A DNA stretch of 46,136 bases from Chitinophagales bacterium (GTDB lineage Bacteria; Bacteroidota; Bacteroidia; Chitinophagales; LD1), in NCBI GenBank assembly GCA_016786765.1, contig JAEUUZ010000066.1, forward strand, positions 1-46,136. Direction: 5' to 3'. The number at the start of each line of letters is the position of its first letter. Position 1 is the first letter of the stretch. The translations under genes and the position numbers were made by a program. Of this stretch, positions 1 through 9,432 are shown piece after piece. The notes under the pieces were generated by a model that saw nothing but the letters and a program-made list of their open reading frames with translations, ran no database searches and was not told where the DNA came from.

Positions 1-1
1 T

Positions 2-1837
2 GTTAGAACAAACTTGAACTTAACAGCAACGTCAAGCACACCATCACCGATAGGGTTTACATGGTCGAATGGAGCAAACACAGCAGTAACGAATGTAAAC
101 ACAAACAATACCTACACAGTAACCGCTACGAACTTAATCAATGGTTGTACTGTGAGTGATGCAGTAGTAGTGAGCATGGATACAGTAGCCCCAGGTGTAA
201 GTGCAGGGTTAGATACTATTTTGAATTGCGTTCGTAGAAACTTGAGTTTACAAGCTTCTTCAAATATTGCAGGAGCAACATATCAATGGTCGAATGGAGT
301 AAGTGGAATAATGAATCCAATTGCAACACCGAACATCTATCGTGTAACAGCAACGCATCCAGGCAACGGCTGTGTTTCAACTGATGCAGTTATTGTTGTT
401 ATCGATACAACAACGCCTAATATCAATGCAGGTTTAGATACTACATTGAAATGCTACAGAAGATCTGTTGTGTTGAATGTAACATCAACGGTTCCAAATA
501 TGAATTATGTATGGTCTAATGGAACAGTAGGTGCTTCAAATACTGTATCTGCAGCAAACATGTACACTGTTATCGGGCAAAATCCTGTAAATGGTTGTGT
601 AAATAGAGATGCAGTTATTGTGAATATTGACACTGTAGCTCCAAATGCAAATGCAGGACCTGATAAAATTGTAAACTGTATTAAGACTACAGAAACGTTG
701 AATGCCTCTTCTTCTACACCAAATGTTACATACTTGTGGTCGAATGGTACAACAACTGCTGCAAATACCGTTTCAACAACAATTGCATACACGGTTACAG
801 TAACCAATCCTATCAACGGATGTACTGCATCAGATGTAGCAGTGTTGACTCCGGATACAGCAGCTCCGGGTGCTAATGCAGGAGCAGACAAAGACTTAAC
901 GTGCACAATTACTTCGGTATCCTTTACGGCAACTTCTCCAACAGCTAACGTTTCTTACCAATGGTCTAATGGAATTACAGGACAGAATATTACTGTAAGT
1001 GTTCCGAATACTTATGTTGTTACGGTTACAAGTTTAGGCAACGGTTGTACTTCAACTGATGCGGTAAATGCAAACTTAGTTCCACCGCCAACCATTACTT
1101 ACAATGTACTTGATAATCCATGTCCTCAAGTGGCAAAAGGCCATATCATACCAATGATTTCCGGAGGGAAAGCGCCATTCACTTATACATGGAATAATGG
1201 TAGTCACGCTTCTGCACTTACCGGTCTTCACGGTGGAAGTTACGCAGTAACCATTACAGATGCTAACGGTTGTGTGATCACAGATACATTCAATCTAATA
1301 GAAAAACAATTCATATTGGATGTAACTGCAGATCAAACTGAAATTGAATTGGGCGAGGAAGTGCACTTCAATAGCAACATTACTGGAGGAACAGGAATGG
1401 AATCGTTAACATGGAATCCTGGTATTTTCTTGAGCTGCGATACTTGTAAAAATCCTACTGCAGGTCCAATGAAATCTGTGCAATATAATATCGTTGCAGT
1501 TGATACAAATGGATGTTCTTCTACAGATACTATTAGTATTCAAGTAACACCTAAATATGATTTGTTTGTTCCAAATGCGTTCTCTCCAAATAACGATGGA
1601 TCGAATGATGTATACGAAATCTTCGGAAACAAAAAGATTTGGGCAGAGATTGAGTTCAGAATCTTTAATCGTTGGGGAGAATTAATCTTCGAAAGCCGCG
1701 ACCATGAATTCAAATGGGATGGAACTTTCAAAGGTGAGTTACTTACACCGCAAGTTGTGGTTTATGAATTCAAAGTTGTTTATGTAGATGGATATTCTGC
1801 ACCAACACAAAAAGGAAGTATTACAATAATCAGATAA
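2..1837 (+). CDS. Partial T9SS type B surface protein with 75-residue tandem repeats (5' end outside window)
   Basis: The frame is open to the left edge of the window, so the true start lies upstream and about 612 residues are visible. From 179 to 1078 there are four tandem units of exactly 225 bp (75 codons). Each starts near D-T-x-A-P and contains an N/S-A-G-x-D block, one conserved Cys, a WSNG turn and an NGC motif; part of an earlier unit precedes them. These look like Ig-like beta modules. Residues near 360-420 resemble a SprB-type repeat (SGGKAPFTYTWNNG, then DANGC). The last ~85 residues, from VPNAFSPNNDGSNDVYEI to a terminal GSITIIR, match the gliding-motility-associated C-terminal domain, the T9SS type B sorting signal. 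The protein is therefore probably exported to the cell surface or medium. Binding target unknown. It is followed by a strong hairpin and converges on ppk1. Confidence 0.88.
   Translation, partial: VRTNLNLTATSSTPSPIGFTWSNGANTAVTNVNTNNTYTVTATNLINGCTVSDAVVVSMDTVAPGVSAGLDTILNCVRRNLSLQASSNIAGATYQWSNGVSGIMNPIATPNIYRVTATHPGNGCVSTDAVIVVIDTTTPNINAGLDTTLKCYRRSVVLNVTSTVPNMNYVWSNGTVGASNTVSAANMYTVIGQNPVNGCVNRDAVIVNIDTVAPNANAGPDKIVNCIKTTETLNASSSTPNVTYLWSNGTTTAANTVSTTIAYTVTVTNPINGCTASDVAVLTPDTAAPGANAGADKDLTCTITSVSFTATSPTANVSYQWSNGITGQNITVSVPNTYVVTVTSLGNGCTSTDAVNANLVPPPTITYNVLDNPCPQVAKGHIIPMISGGKAPFTYTWNNGSHASALTGLHGGSYAVTITDANGCVITDTFNLIEKQFILDVTADQTEIELGEEVHFNSNITGGTGMESLTWNPGIFLSCDTCKNPTAGPMKSVQYNIVAVDTNGCSSTDTISIQVTPKYDLFVPNAFSPNNDGSNDVYEIFGNKKIWAEIEFRIFNRWGELIFESRDHEFKWDGTFKGELLTPQVVVYEFKVVYVDGYSAPTQKGSITIIR
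179..1078 (+). repeat. Four in-frame 225-bp tandem repeats
   Basis: Unit starts fall at 179, 404, 629 and 854, each exactly 225 bp apart, and the array ends at 1078. Units are diverged at DNA level but keep the same protein landmarks (D-T-x-x-P, N-A-G-x-D, Cys, WSNG, NGC). They are protein-domain repeats inside a surface-protein gene, not a non-coding array. Confidence 0.9.
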
Positions 1838-1853
1838 TAGGATTATTAAAGTT

Positions 1854-1892
1854 AAGAAGCCCAAATCAGATATGATTTGGGCTTCTTTTTTT
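1854..1892 (+). terminator. Rho-independent terminator of the T9SS gene
   Basis: A perfect 15-bp stem (AAGAAGCCCAAATCA, 1854-1868, with its complement at 1873-1887) has a GATA loop and runs into a T tract. The T tract overlaps the stop codon of the convergent ppk1. It serves the plus-strand gene; the reverse orientation lacks a good U tract. Confidence 0.85.
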
Positions 1893-3945
1893 AGCGAGTT
1901 CCTTTAGCAATTAATTTCTTTAATTCTACTTGACTCCTGAATGGACGCTGTCCGGTTGTTTTTCGTTTTTGATTGGAAAGGGAGGCGTCAATAACTCTAG
2001 CTTTAACGTTGTCTTTCCATTGCGATTCAAGAAATTCGTCTAATTGCTTTTTAATGCCTTCGTCATAAATTGGGCAGCTCACTTCAACACGCACATCCAA
2101 GTTTCTGGTCATGAAATCGGCTGAAGAAATAAAAAAAAGCGGCTTTCCTCCATTTTCAAATCGATACACGCGCGAATGTTCGAGGTAACGATCAATAATA
2201 CTTATGATTTCAATGTTTTCGCTTAATCCTTTGACTCCGGCTTTTAACTGGCAAATACCTCGAATAATCATGCGAATAGATACGCCTGCTTTGCTCGCTT
2301 CATAAAGCTTATCGATCAATGCTTTATCTACCAAGCTATTCATCTTTAACATGATAGCCGCTGCTTTCCCTTTCTTTTTATTTTTTATTTCTTGGTCAAT
2401 CAGTTTTATAAAATGATTTCTTGTTTGAAATGGGGAAAGAACAAATTGTTCCGTTTCCGGATTTTTCAATGGATTAATAATAAAATCAAAAACTTTTTGT
2501 GCGTCTTTTGTTAGCAGAGGATTACAGGTAAATAATGACTGATCGCTGTAGGTATGGGAAGTTTGTTCGTTATAATTGCCGGTGGAAACATTCACATAGA
2601 AAACGCTTTTTCTGTTTTCCTTACGTTCAATTAGGCATACTTTACTATGCACCTTTAATCCCGGCACACCAAACAAAACGTTTACACCTTCTTCTTGCAA
2701 TAATCGTCCCCATTTAATATTCGCTTCTTCATCAAATCGGGCCTGTAACTCAATAACTACAGTTACTTTCTTGCCATTACGCGCAGCATTTATGAGGGCA
2801 TTAATGACCTTCGAGTTTTTTGCCGCCCTATACAAAGTGATCTTTATTGATACAACATTGGGATCGATAGCTGCTTCCCGCATGAAATCTATACAGTGAG
2901 AAAATGTATGATAGGGGTATTGTAACAATACATCTTGCTTTTTCAACACACTAAAAAAGCTTTTCTCTGTTGTAAGCAGAGGGTGGTATATTTCTTGGGA
3001 AAAGGGATAGACCAAATCTTTTCTACCCAAATCAGGAAATTTAATAAAGTCTTTGAAGTTATGATATCGTCCGCCAGGAATCAAATTATCGGCATTTTTG
3101 AGTTTCATTTTACGCAGTAAAAACTGAAACAAATCTTGTGTAATGCTTTGGTCATAGACTAAACGAACAGGAACTCCTTTTTGTCGATTCTTTACTGATT
3201 TATAAAGTTTATCAATAAAACTTTTTGAAACATCGTTATCCATATCAAGTTCTGCATCTCTTGTTAGTTTTATAACATAAGCTTCTGCTTTGTCGTAACC
3301 GAACGATGAGAAAATGTTTCGTAGGTTGAACCGTATAACATCTTCCAACAAAATGATGCACTGTTTGCCTGCTGGAGACGGAATAGAAACAAAACGATTG
3401 ATAGAATCTGTTGGGACTTCTAATAACGAATATTCTTTGTCGGATGCGTTAGTGGACGAAGAAAGTTTTATGGCAAGATAAATAGAACGATCGCGCAATG
3501 CAGGAAAATCTTTTACTTGATTTAACATCAGCGGAACCAGTGCCGGACGAATATGTTCTTGGAAATAATCTTTTACATGTTTTTTTTGTGCGGCATTAAG
3601 TTGCTTTTCGTTGATGATTTGAACACCTTTCCCATTGAGCTGCTTTGTGATTTCAGCATATATTTTTTCGAACTCTTTTTGTTGTAGGATTACCTTTTCT
3701 TGTACTTCTTCCAATAATTTTTGAGGCTTTTCGTATGTGTCTTTTCTTACCGATTTGACCCCAACCGTTCTTTTGATAGTGGCTACACGTACTCTAAAAA
3801 ATTCATCCAAATTGTTCGAAAAAATACCAAGAAAACGCAATCGTTCGATAAGCGGAACCGATGCGTCTCCTGCTTCTTGCAGCACTCTGCCGTTAAATGC
3901 CAACCAACTTATCTCCCTGTTCAGTAAAAGTTCTTTCTTCGCCAT
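1891..3945 (-). CDS. ppk1: Polyphosphate kinase 1
   Basis: 684 residues, the normal length of PPK1, which reversibly makes polyphosphate from the gamma-phosphate of ATP. The N-terminal domain starts with the family pattern LLNREISWLAFNGRVLQEA. Around residues 390-460 are the phospholipase-D-like domains with ITLYR, then VIELQARFDEEANI, then the GLKVHSKVCLI motif whose His is the phosphorylated residue in the family. A second His motif follows (SHTYSDQSL). The C-terminal domain keeps FISSADFMTRNLDVRVEV. The ATG at 3945 encodes MAKKELLLNR, the expected start. A TATATTTG box on the minus strand (3958-3951) ends only 5 nt before it. The gene is monocistronic and divergent from the membrane-protein cluster on its other side. 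No anomalies seen. Confidence 0.97.
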   Translation of the reverse strand: MAKKELLLNREISWLAFNGRVLQEAGDASVPLIERLRFLGIFSNNLDEFFRVRVATIKRTVGVKSVRKDTYEKPQKLLEEVQEKVILQQKEFEKIYAEITKQLNGKGVQIINEKQLNAAQKKHVKDYFQEHIRPALVPLMLNQVKDFPALRDRSIYLAIKLSSSTNASDKEYSLLEVPTDSINRFVSIPSPAGKQCIILLEDVIRFNLRNIFSSFGYDKAEAYVIKLTRDAELDMDNDVSKSFIDKLYKSVKNRQKGVPVRLVYDQSITQDLFQFLLRKMKLKNADNLIPGGRYHNFKDFIKFPDLGRKDLVYPFSQEIYHPLLTTEKSFFSVLKKQDVLLQYPYHTFSHCIDFMREAAIDPNVVSIKITLYRAAKNSKVINALINAARNGKKVTVVIELQARFDEEANIKWGRLLQEEGVNVLFGVPGLKVHSKVCLIERKENRKSVFYVNVSTGNYNEQTSHTYSDQSLFTCNPLLTKDAQKVFDFIINPLKNPETEQFVLSPFQTRNHFIKLIDQEIKNKKKGKAAAIMLKMNSLVDKALIDKLYEASKAGVSIRMIIRGICQLKAGVKGLSENIEIISIIDRYLEHSRVYRFENGGKPLFFISSADFMTRNLDVRVEVSCPIYDEGIKKQLDEFLESQWKDNVKARVIDASLSNQKRKTTGQRPFRSQVELKKLIAKGTR

Positions 3946-3950
3946 ACCCC

Positions 3951-3958
3951 CAAATATA
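3951..3958 (-). promoter_or_regulatory. Candidate -7 promoter box of ppk1
   Basis: TATATTTG on the minus strand matches the Bacteroidota TAnnTTTG -7 consensus exactly. It ends 5 nt before the ATG, so the transcript would have almost no leader. No convincing -33 TTTG at the usual distance was found. Confidence 0.45.
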
Positions 3959-4207
3959 ATTAGAAACCTATTGAGGTAAAGCTATTAACAAATGCATAAC
4001 AATAGAAGCAATGAAGCGGCTAATTTTTTGTTACATCCAAATACCGTTCGACAAGCGGTGCTTAGTTCGCCCACGGCAGTCTTTTTTGGTGGTGCAACTT
4101 TCAATGGTAATAAGAGAAAGCAACAGAATCAGAATCGTTTTATGTTTTTTTAAAAAGCCCATGTGTCAAATTAGTTTTTAAATTAGCAGTAAACAAGTTT
4201 TTTACCA
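3959..4207. other. Intergenic region between divergent ppk1 and membrane-protein cluster
   Basis: About 250 bp with no supported ORF, tRNA or strong hairpin. It must hold both divergent promoters, but apart from the ppk1 box I see no clear motif. Confidence 0.4.
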
Positions 4208-6412
4208 GTGGCAAAGCAAAAAAAGCAAATTCAAGTTAAAAAAGTTGCTCCTGCAGAACAAGAGCTGCCTTTTATTACTTCAACGTCTAGCGGGAATAAA
4301 AAGTATATTCCTTATTTAATAATATCGCTTTTCGTTTTTGCTATTTATTCCAATTCCCTTTGGAATACCTATGCGATTGACGATACCTTAGTGCTCACCG
4401 ATAATACCTTCACTAAAAAAGGAATAGCCGGAGTAAAGGATATTTTCACACACGATGCCTTTGTGGGTTTCTTTGGCGAACGAGGAAGTAAGCTGGTAAG
4501 TGGTGGACGTTACCGGCCATTATCTATTGCTACACTTGCAGTGGAGTACGAAATTTCCAGAAAATGGAAGGGTGATACTCGCGATGAAATTACCGACAAA
4601 AATATCATACTCGGGGAAAACGATAAGCTCCTTGCGCCTATGCTCAGTCACTTTGTGAATATTGTTTTATTCATTGTTACGTGTTTGTTGTTGTATTCCG
4701 TTTTTCAAATGGTGTTACCCACGGCACAACCATTTTATTTTTCGCTTGCATTCATAGCTACAATGCTATTTGCCGGGCATCCCATTCACACGGAAGCCGT
4801 TACAAATATTAAAGGACGAGATGAAGTTATGGGACTTCTCTTTGCCTTAGCCACTTTGCGATGTGTGTTGAAACATGTTGGGAAGCATAGTAATCTGCAG
4901 CTTGCTTTAGCCGCCTTATTCTTTTTCTTAGGACTATTGTCGAAAGAGAACACAATCACTTTCTTTGCTATCATCCCGCTAACATTATACTTTTTTACTG
5001 AAGCTAAAGTAAAAGATTACATCGCAATGGCAGCTACATTGGCCATACCTGTTATTGCCTATTTAGCCATTAGAACTGCTTATACCGAAGCAGGTGTAAC
5101 AGCGGATTCTCCCGAAATTTTGAACAATCCTTTTGCCTATACCAATGGTAATTTAGGATTTCGTTATGCAACCACCATTTATACATTTATTTTATACATC
5201 AAGTTGTTGCTGTTCCCAGTGCACTTAACACACGATTATTATTATAATCAAATCCCATATGTTGACTTTGATAATTTGGGATTTCTATTCTCCCTACTAG
5301 TGAATGGAGCATTAATAGTTTTTGCTTTGGTTCAGTTTAAAAAGAAAACCATTCCATCGTATGCGATTTTATTTTATTTCATCACGTTTTCCATTGTGTC
5401 GAATGTGCTTTTTACAGTAGGTATTTTGATGAATGAGCGTTTTATGTTTTTCAGTTCGGTTGGGTTTAGTTTGTTAATGGCCTATGGTTTTGTGCAACTG
5501 AAAGAAAGCGGGAAAATTTCGTCTACTGTTTTTCTTGGAATTGTGGTGGTTATTCTCAGTCTTTATAGTGTAAAAACATTCAGTCGGAATTTTGCATGGG
5601 AGAACAATTTCAAATTGTTTATGACCGATGTGGAAGTGTCTACCGAGAGTGCTAAAATTCACACTTCTTGTGGTGGTGATTTAACCAAAGCGGCCGATCA
5701 AGAACCAGATTCAATCAAGAAGAAGGAACTTTTAAATCAATCAGTTACGCATTTACGCAAAGCGATTCAAATCTATCCTAACCATTCGAATGCCTGGTTA
5801 ATGTTAGGTAATGCAGTGTATAAGCTAAATCATAATCCCGATGAAGCTCTTTCCATGTACGAAAAGGCTAAAGCAACACATATTCCACCTTATTATGATG
5901 CGCTCTACGATATTGGGGTAGTGCAAATGGAAAGTGGGAAAGTGGCACAATCTATACCTAATTTTCGCGAAGCACTTTCTGCTAAGCCTGACGCTTTTGA
6001 ATGCAAAAGTAATTTAGCAGAAGCCTACTATAAAACAGAGGCTTGGGATTCCGCTATTGTATGGTATAATCATGTGCTCGAGCAAAAACCTGCCGATGCC
6101 AATGCATATTATAAATTAGGTGCAATATACGGCAAACAAAAGGGCAACTTAGATCAAGCCATAGTCTATTTAGAAAAAGCAATTACTATCAACCCGAATG
6201 CGGAAGTGTATTACGAGGACTTAGCTGTTGCATACGGATTCAAAGGCAATTTTGATAAAGCCATTGAAACATCTTTGAAATGCTTGTCTATTAATCCTAA
6301 ATATATTCCGGCATTAAAAAATCTGTTTGTTTCATATAACCTAAAAGGCGATAAAGAAAGTGCAATGAAATATGCCGGGCAGTTGCAAATGCTTGAACAG
6401 CAAAGTCGATAA
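4208..6412 (+). CDS. TMTC-like membrane protein with C-terminal TPR repeats (probable GT-C glycosyltransferase)
   Basis: 734 residues starting at GTG. After a basic N-terminus there is a hydrophobic segment (about 32-50). A luminal-type acidic loop follows with YAIDDTLVLTDN, then GRYRPLS, then GHPIHTEAVTNIKGRDE. This order matches the TMTC/bacterial GT-C arrangement, in which acidic residues of the first loop take part in sugar transfer from a lipid-linked donor. About ten membrane segments run to residue ~460. The C-terminal ~260 residues are TPR-like helical pairs (for example NAWLMLGNAVYKL, DAFECKSNLAEAYYK and ANAYYKLGAIYGKQ). Eukaryotic TMTCs are O-mannosyltransferases; the donor and acceptor here are unknown. 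It heads a three-gene cluster with gaps of 15 and 6 bp to the next genes. Confidence 0.75.
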   Translation: MAKQKKQIQVKKVAPAEQELPFITSTSSGNKKYIPYLIISLFVFAIYSNSLWNTYAIDDTLVLTDNTFTKKGIAGVKDIFTHDAFVGFFGERGSKLVSGGRYRPLSIATLAVEYEISRKWKGDTRDEITDKNIILGENDKLLAPMLSHFVNIVLFIVTCLLLYSVFQMVLPTAQPFYFSLAFIATMLFAGHPIHTEAVTNIKGRDEVMGLLFALATLRCVLKHVGKHSNLQLALAALFFFLGLLSKENTITFFAIIPLTLYFFTEAKVKDYIAMAATLAIPVIAYLAIRTAYTEAGVTADSPEILNNPFAYTNGNLGFRYATTIYTFILYIKLLLFPVHLTHDYYYNQIPYVDFDNLGFLFSLLVNGALIVFALVQFKKKTIPSYAILFYFITFSIVSNVLFTVGILMNERFMFFSSVGFSLLMAYGFVQLKESGKISSTVFLGIVVVILSLYSVKTFSRNFAWENNFKLFMTDVEVSTESAKIHTSCGGDLTKAADQEPDSIKKKELLNQSVTHLRKAIQIYPNHSNAWLMLGNAVYKLNHNPDEALSMYEKAKATHIPPYYDALYDIGVVQMESGKVAQSIPNFREALSAKPDAFECKSNLAEAYYKTEAWDSAIVWYNHVLEQKPADANAYYKLGAIYGKQKGNLDQAIVYLEKAITINPNAEVYYEDLAVAYGFKGNFDKAIETSLKCLSINPKYIPALKNLFVSYNLKGDKESAMKYAGQLQMLEQQSR

Positions 6413-6427
6413 ATAAATATAGCTGCT

Positions 6428-7870
6428 ATGAAGAACAACAGCGCTTTTCTATTAATGGTTGTGCTTCTCCTCCCTTTACTATTTATCAATATTAGTACTA
6501 CACACGATTGGGGCGATGATTTTGCTGCATTCATAGGTCAGGCAAAGGCAATACTGGAAGGGAAAGAATATTTCAAAACGGGATTTGTGCCTAATCTCGA
6601 AAAGCCCGATTTAGTGGCCTCTCCATTAGGGTGGAGTTTGTTGCTTTTGCCCGTAATGGCAGCATATGGAGTTAACTTGGTAGCGTTAAAAATTTATCTC
6701 AGTATTTTTTATGTGTTATGGGGTGGTTTTTTGTTTTTGATTTTTCGGAAAAAAAAAGAAACACTTTTTGCTGCTCTTGTGGTCGGTTTTATTTTCTATC
6801 ATCCTCAGTTTATTGGCTTTAAAGCCGAAGTTCTCTCTGATGCAGCCTTTGCTGCGTTGTTTTCGCTCACTCTTTATTTTGTTAGTCGTTTGGAAAAGCT
6901 TACAACAATGCATTTGTTGATACTGGGGTTAATGATAGGCTTCAGTTGTTTAATTCGGCCACTTGGATTTGTGCTAATGGGTTCTGTTTTTTTTGAATTT
7001 TTTCGTATCAAAGATTGGAAACTAAAGTGGTTACAAGTTCTTATTCCAATCCTTTCGGCTTTCCTGCTTTATTTTTTGGTAGGGAAAGTATTTTTCCCAT
7101 GCGAGAATGTTTACAGTCACTACACCCATTTTTTAGGAAAAGAAGTTGGGGTTAATGTTGTTGAAAATGCGCAGTTTTATTTCGCAGAGTGGCAAGCGTA
7201 TTGGGCAATGTTAACTGCACATTCAACCGGAAAAGTGCTGTTAATCTATTTGTTTTCCTTTCTTTTAATTGTTGGTTCCCTCCGCTATCTGTTGCTTTGG
7301 AATGTTTATACCGTAACGGTTTTAGCCTATTTAGCCGTAGTGTTTGTTTGGCCGTTTCGTTCTCAAGGCTTTCGATATATTTATCCGGTATTGCCCTTTT
7401 TTGTTTATATCAGTTTTGAAAGTTTAAACCGAATGATTCAACGGAATCATAGAACAACAACTTGGGTATCGAATACACTTTTAATCTATTTGCTTTTTCA
7501 ATGTTTTACTTTCAACGCTGAGCCCATTCAACGTAACTTAGTCCAACATGGTTCACAAACAAATTCTGCTAAAGCGCTTTATTCTTTTCTCGAGCACGAA
7601 GTTTCTAATTCATCGCGTGTTGTGTTCACTAAACCACGGGTGCTTTGTTTGTACAGTGGTGTTAATGCCTTGTATCCTATAGCCAATTTGGATTTTAGAA
7701 AAATAAGCGAGGAGTATACACGATACGGAGTGCACTATTTTGTACGGTGTAAAAATACCAATTTAGAGTGTTATAATGCCATTTATTCGAGTTATATGGA
7801 TAGTATGGAAAGGCAGAAAGTGTTACTTTGGAGTAACACTGATTTTGATGTTTATAAACGAAATCACTAA
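6428..7870 (+). CDS. Polytopic membrane protein, probable GT-C family glycosyltransferase
   Basis: 480 residues with about ten to eleven hydrophobic segments starting at residue ~7. The first extracytoplasmic loop contains THDWGDDFAAFI (about 25-36), an Asp-rich stretch where GT-C enzymes place their catalytic acidic residue. A second family-like feature is FKAEVLSDAAFAALFSLTLY near residues 136-155, which occupies the place of the SE-P motif of ArnT/PMT-like transferases. The C-terminal ~120 residues form a soluble domain without a recognised motif. Likely role: transfer of a sugar from a polyprenyl-phosphate donor on the outer face of the inner membrane. This is inferred, not shown. It starts 15 bp after the TPR protein and ends 6 bp before the next gene, so the three are probably cotranscribed. 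Confidence 0.6.
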   Translation: MKNNSAFLLMVVLLLPLLFINISTTHDWGDDFAAFIGQAKAILEGKEYFKTGFVPNLEKPDLVASPLGWSLLLLPVMAAYGVNLVALKIYLSIFYVLWGGFLFLIFRKKKETLFAALVVGFIFYHPQFIGFKAEVLSDAAFAALFSLTLYFVSRLEKLTTMHLLILGLMIGFSCLIRPLGFVLMGSVFFEFFRIKDWKLKWLQVLIPILSAFLLYFLVGKVFFPCENVYSHYTHFLGKEVGVNVVENAQFYFAEWQAYWAMLTAHSTGKVLLIYLFSFLLIVGSLRYLLLWNVYTVTVLAYLAVVFVWPFRSQGFRYIYPVLPFFVYISFESLNRMIQRNHRTTTWVSNTLLIYLLFQCFTFNAEPIQRNLVQHGSQTNSAKALYSFLEHEVSNSSRVVFTKPRVLCLYSGVNALYPIANLDFRKISEEYTRYGVHYFVRCKNTNLECYNAIYSSYMDSMERQKVLLWSNTDFDVYKRNH

Positions 7871-7876
7871 ACTGTA

Positions 7877-9208
7877 GTGCCGAACCAAAAACATATAACA
7901 CAGTCGTTCAAAGAGGAGTTAATCTACTTACTGGCAGTTGCAGGTGTAATTACAGTTGCAGTGTTGCTGTGGAATAAGTTATTTTTAGATTATGTAGCAA
8001 CTCATTCGTTTAAGGCAGACGTTTTTCGCCCGGCATTTCTCAGGGCATTCCCACCTATATATGGAATTTCTACCGCTATCGATTGGCGTTGTTTCGTAGA
8101 GATAGCTGTTGTAATGTTTGGAGCATTATTTTTCTTTTCTATGTTGGAACAGAAACGATATATACGAGTATTCATCGTTACTTTTTTTCTGTTATTTCTG
8201 TTTCTGTTTTCAACTACGGAAAATCGGTTTTCTGCTCCTGTAGCCCATTTTGCAACTTATCTTGAAAGTGTGAGTGCATTTGGTTCTCCCTTGGAGGTTA
8301 TTCAACGATACACTGAAAAGCAAGCTACCTTGAATGTACATAGTGCACATTACCCTCCCGGAAACTTATGGCTTGTCAAAGTTTTTGAACAATACGCTTC
8401 AGTTTCTTTGTTGAAGTACTGTCTGTATTTATTGATGGCGTTGAGTTTGCTAATCCTTGTTTCGCTATCTGAACAAGTATATTTGATGGCTTTCATTACT
8501 ATTCCTGCTTTGCTGATTTATCCGAGTATAGATGTTGTAGCTTTGCCCTTTTTTTGCTTTACAATCGGATTGTTTGTGTTGCAAAAAGTACATGCTCCGC
8601 TTTGGAAGTCAATACTGTTAGGCGCAGTAAGTAGTTTGTGGCTCTTTTTTAGTTTTTCTGTTTTTGTGTTTTGGCTATTTCTGTTGGTGCTGGAGTGTGT
8701 TGCGTTTTTCCATACTAGAACCTTTAAACGCGCACTAGGGTATCATTTCTTTCATATCACAACTGTAGGGTTTTTCCTTGTTGCACTCTATTCGTTTTTT
8801 CACTATTCTATTGTCGATAATTTTAAGATAGCTCTTTTGCATAATGTTCAAATCAACTCCAACTATTTCGATGATCCAATTCGGTTTCTTTTTCGCTCTA
8901 CCGGCAATGTATTGGAGTTTTCATTAGGTGTGGGTTTGCCTTTTTTGCTTCTATTTCGCAAGAGCGATTTACCTCCATCGCATTCACTTCATCTCAAGCG
9001 AGCTTTTCTTTTTACATTATTCATTGCTTCTTGTAGCGGTTTATTTTTTATGGAAACCGATCGGGTTTGGTTCTTCCTGATTCCGATGATTATTTTAATC
9101 TCCAATGAAGAATTGAAAAACAGTTCCATTCAATTCAGGCGTATTTTTTCCTTTTTTGCAGTACTTTATGTGCTTTGGTTCGAGTTAAGTGCCATTCATT
9201 TTTGTTGA
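7877..9208 (+). CDS. Polytopic membrane protein with HYPPG motif, possible GT-C-like enzyme
   Basis: 443 residues beginning at GTG, 6 bp after the previous stop. About ten hydrophobic helices are visible. The most distinctive part is NVHSAHYPPGNLWLVKVFEQ near residue 155, which follows a long extracytoplasmic loop. His-Pro-Pro-Gly motifs in this position occur in some GT-C-superfamily membrane proteins. An N-terminal loop carries the charged stretch SFKADVFRPAFLRAFPPIYG. I do not recognise the family with certainty. Its place in a cluster with two other GT-C-like proteins suggests a shared role in glycolipid or glycoprotein assembly. It is followed by a 224-bp gap before sdhC. Confidence 0.5.
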   Translation: MPNQKHITQSFKEELIYLLAVAGVITVAVLLWNKLFLDYVATHSFKADVFRPAFLRAFPPIYGISTAIDWRCFVEIAVVMFGALFFFSMLEQKRYIRVFIVTFFLLFLFLFSTTENRFSAPVAHFATYLESVSAFGSPLEVIQRYTEKQATLNVHSAHYPPGNLWLVKVFEQYASVSLLKYCLYLLMALSLLILVSLSEQVYLMAFITIPALLIYPSIDVVALPFFCFTIGLFVLQKVHAPLWKSILLGAVSSLWLFFSFSVFVFWLFLLVLECVAFFHTRTFKRALGYHFFHITTVGFFLVALYSFFHYSIVDNFKIALLHNVQINSNYFDDPIRFLFRSTGNVLEFSLGVGLPFLLLFRKSDLPPSHSLHLKRAFLFTLFIASCSGLFFMETDRVWFFLIPMIILISNEELKNSSIQFRRIFSFFAVLYVLWFELSAIHFC

Positions 9209-9400
9209 TTTCCAATTTAGACTCTGTATAAACAAGCTTTTTTAGGCTAGATTTAATGTTAAAAACATAAATTTTGTAGAACAAGATAACCTCACTTCTG
9301 TTACAGATAGAGCGTTTAAGATTAAAATTCCCTAATCGCCTGCGTTCTTTTCTTGTTCATAAAAAACAAAGTAAAAACTTCGCAAAGACCGTTATCTCTT

Positions 9401-9408
9401 TATTTTTG
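9401..9408 (+). promoter_or_regulatory. Candidate -7 box of the sdhCAB operon
   Basis: TATTTTTG matches TAnnTTTG and lies 24 nt before the sdhC ATG. The in-frame TTG at 9406 lies inside this box, which argues against it as a start codon. No clear -33 element was seen. The rest of 9209-9400 shows no gene or strong hairpin. Confidence 0.5.
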
Positions 9409-9432
9409 CACTGCTTTTTAAAATACTACATA

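Noticed and set aside
505..906. 133-residue minus-strand ORF inside the repeat protein
   Set aside because: It exists because the repeated coding frame opposite it is periodic and stop-poor; no start context or family match.
179..1078. Possible CRISPR-like or satellite array
   Set aside because: The 225-bp periodicity is in frame, units are diverged and encode a protein domain; no short identical repeats with unique spacers.
9406..9432. N-terminal extension of SdhC from a TTG codon
   Set aside because: The TTG overlaps a TATTTTTG promoter box and the extension is not part of the family.
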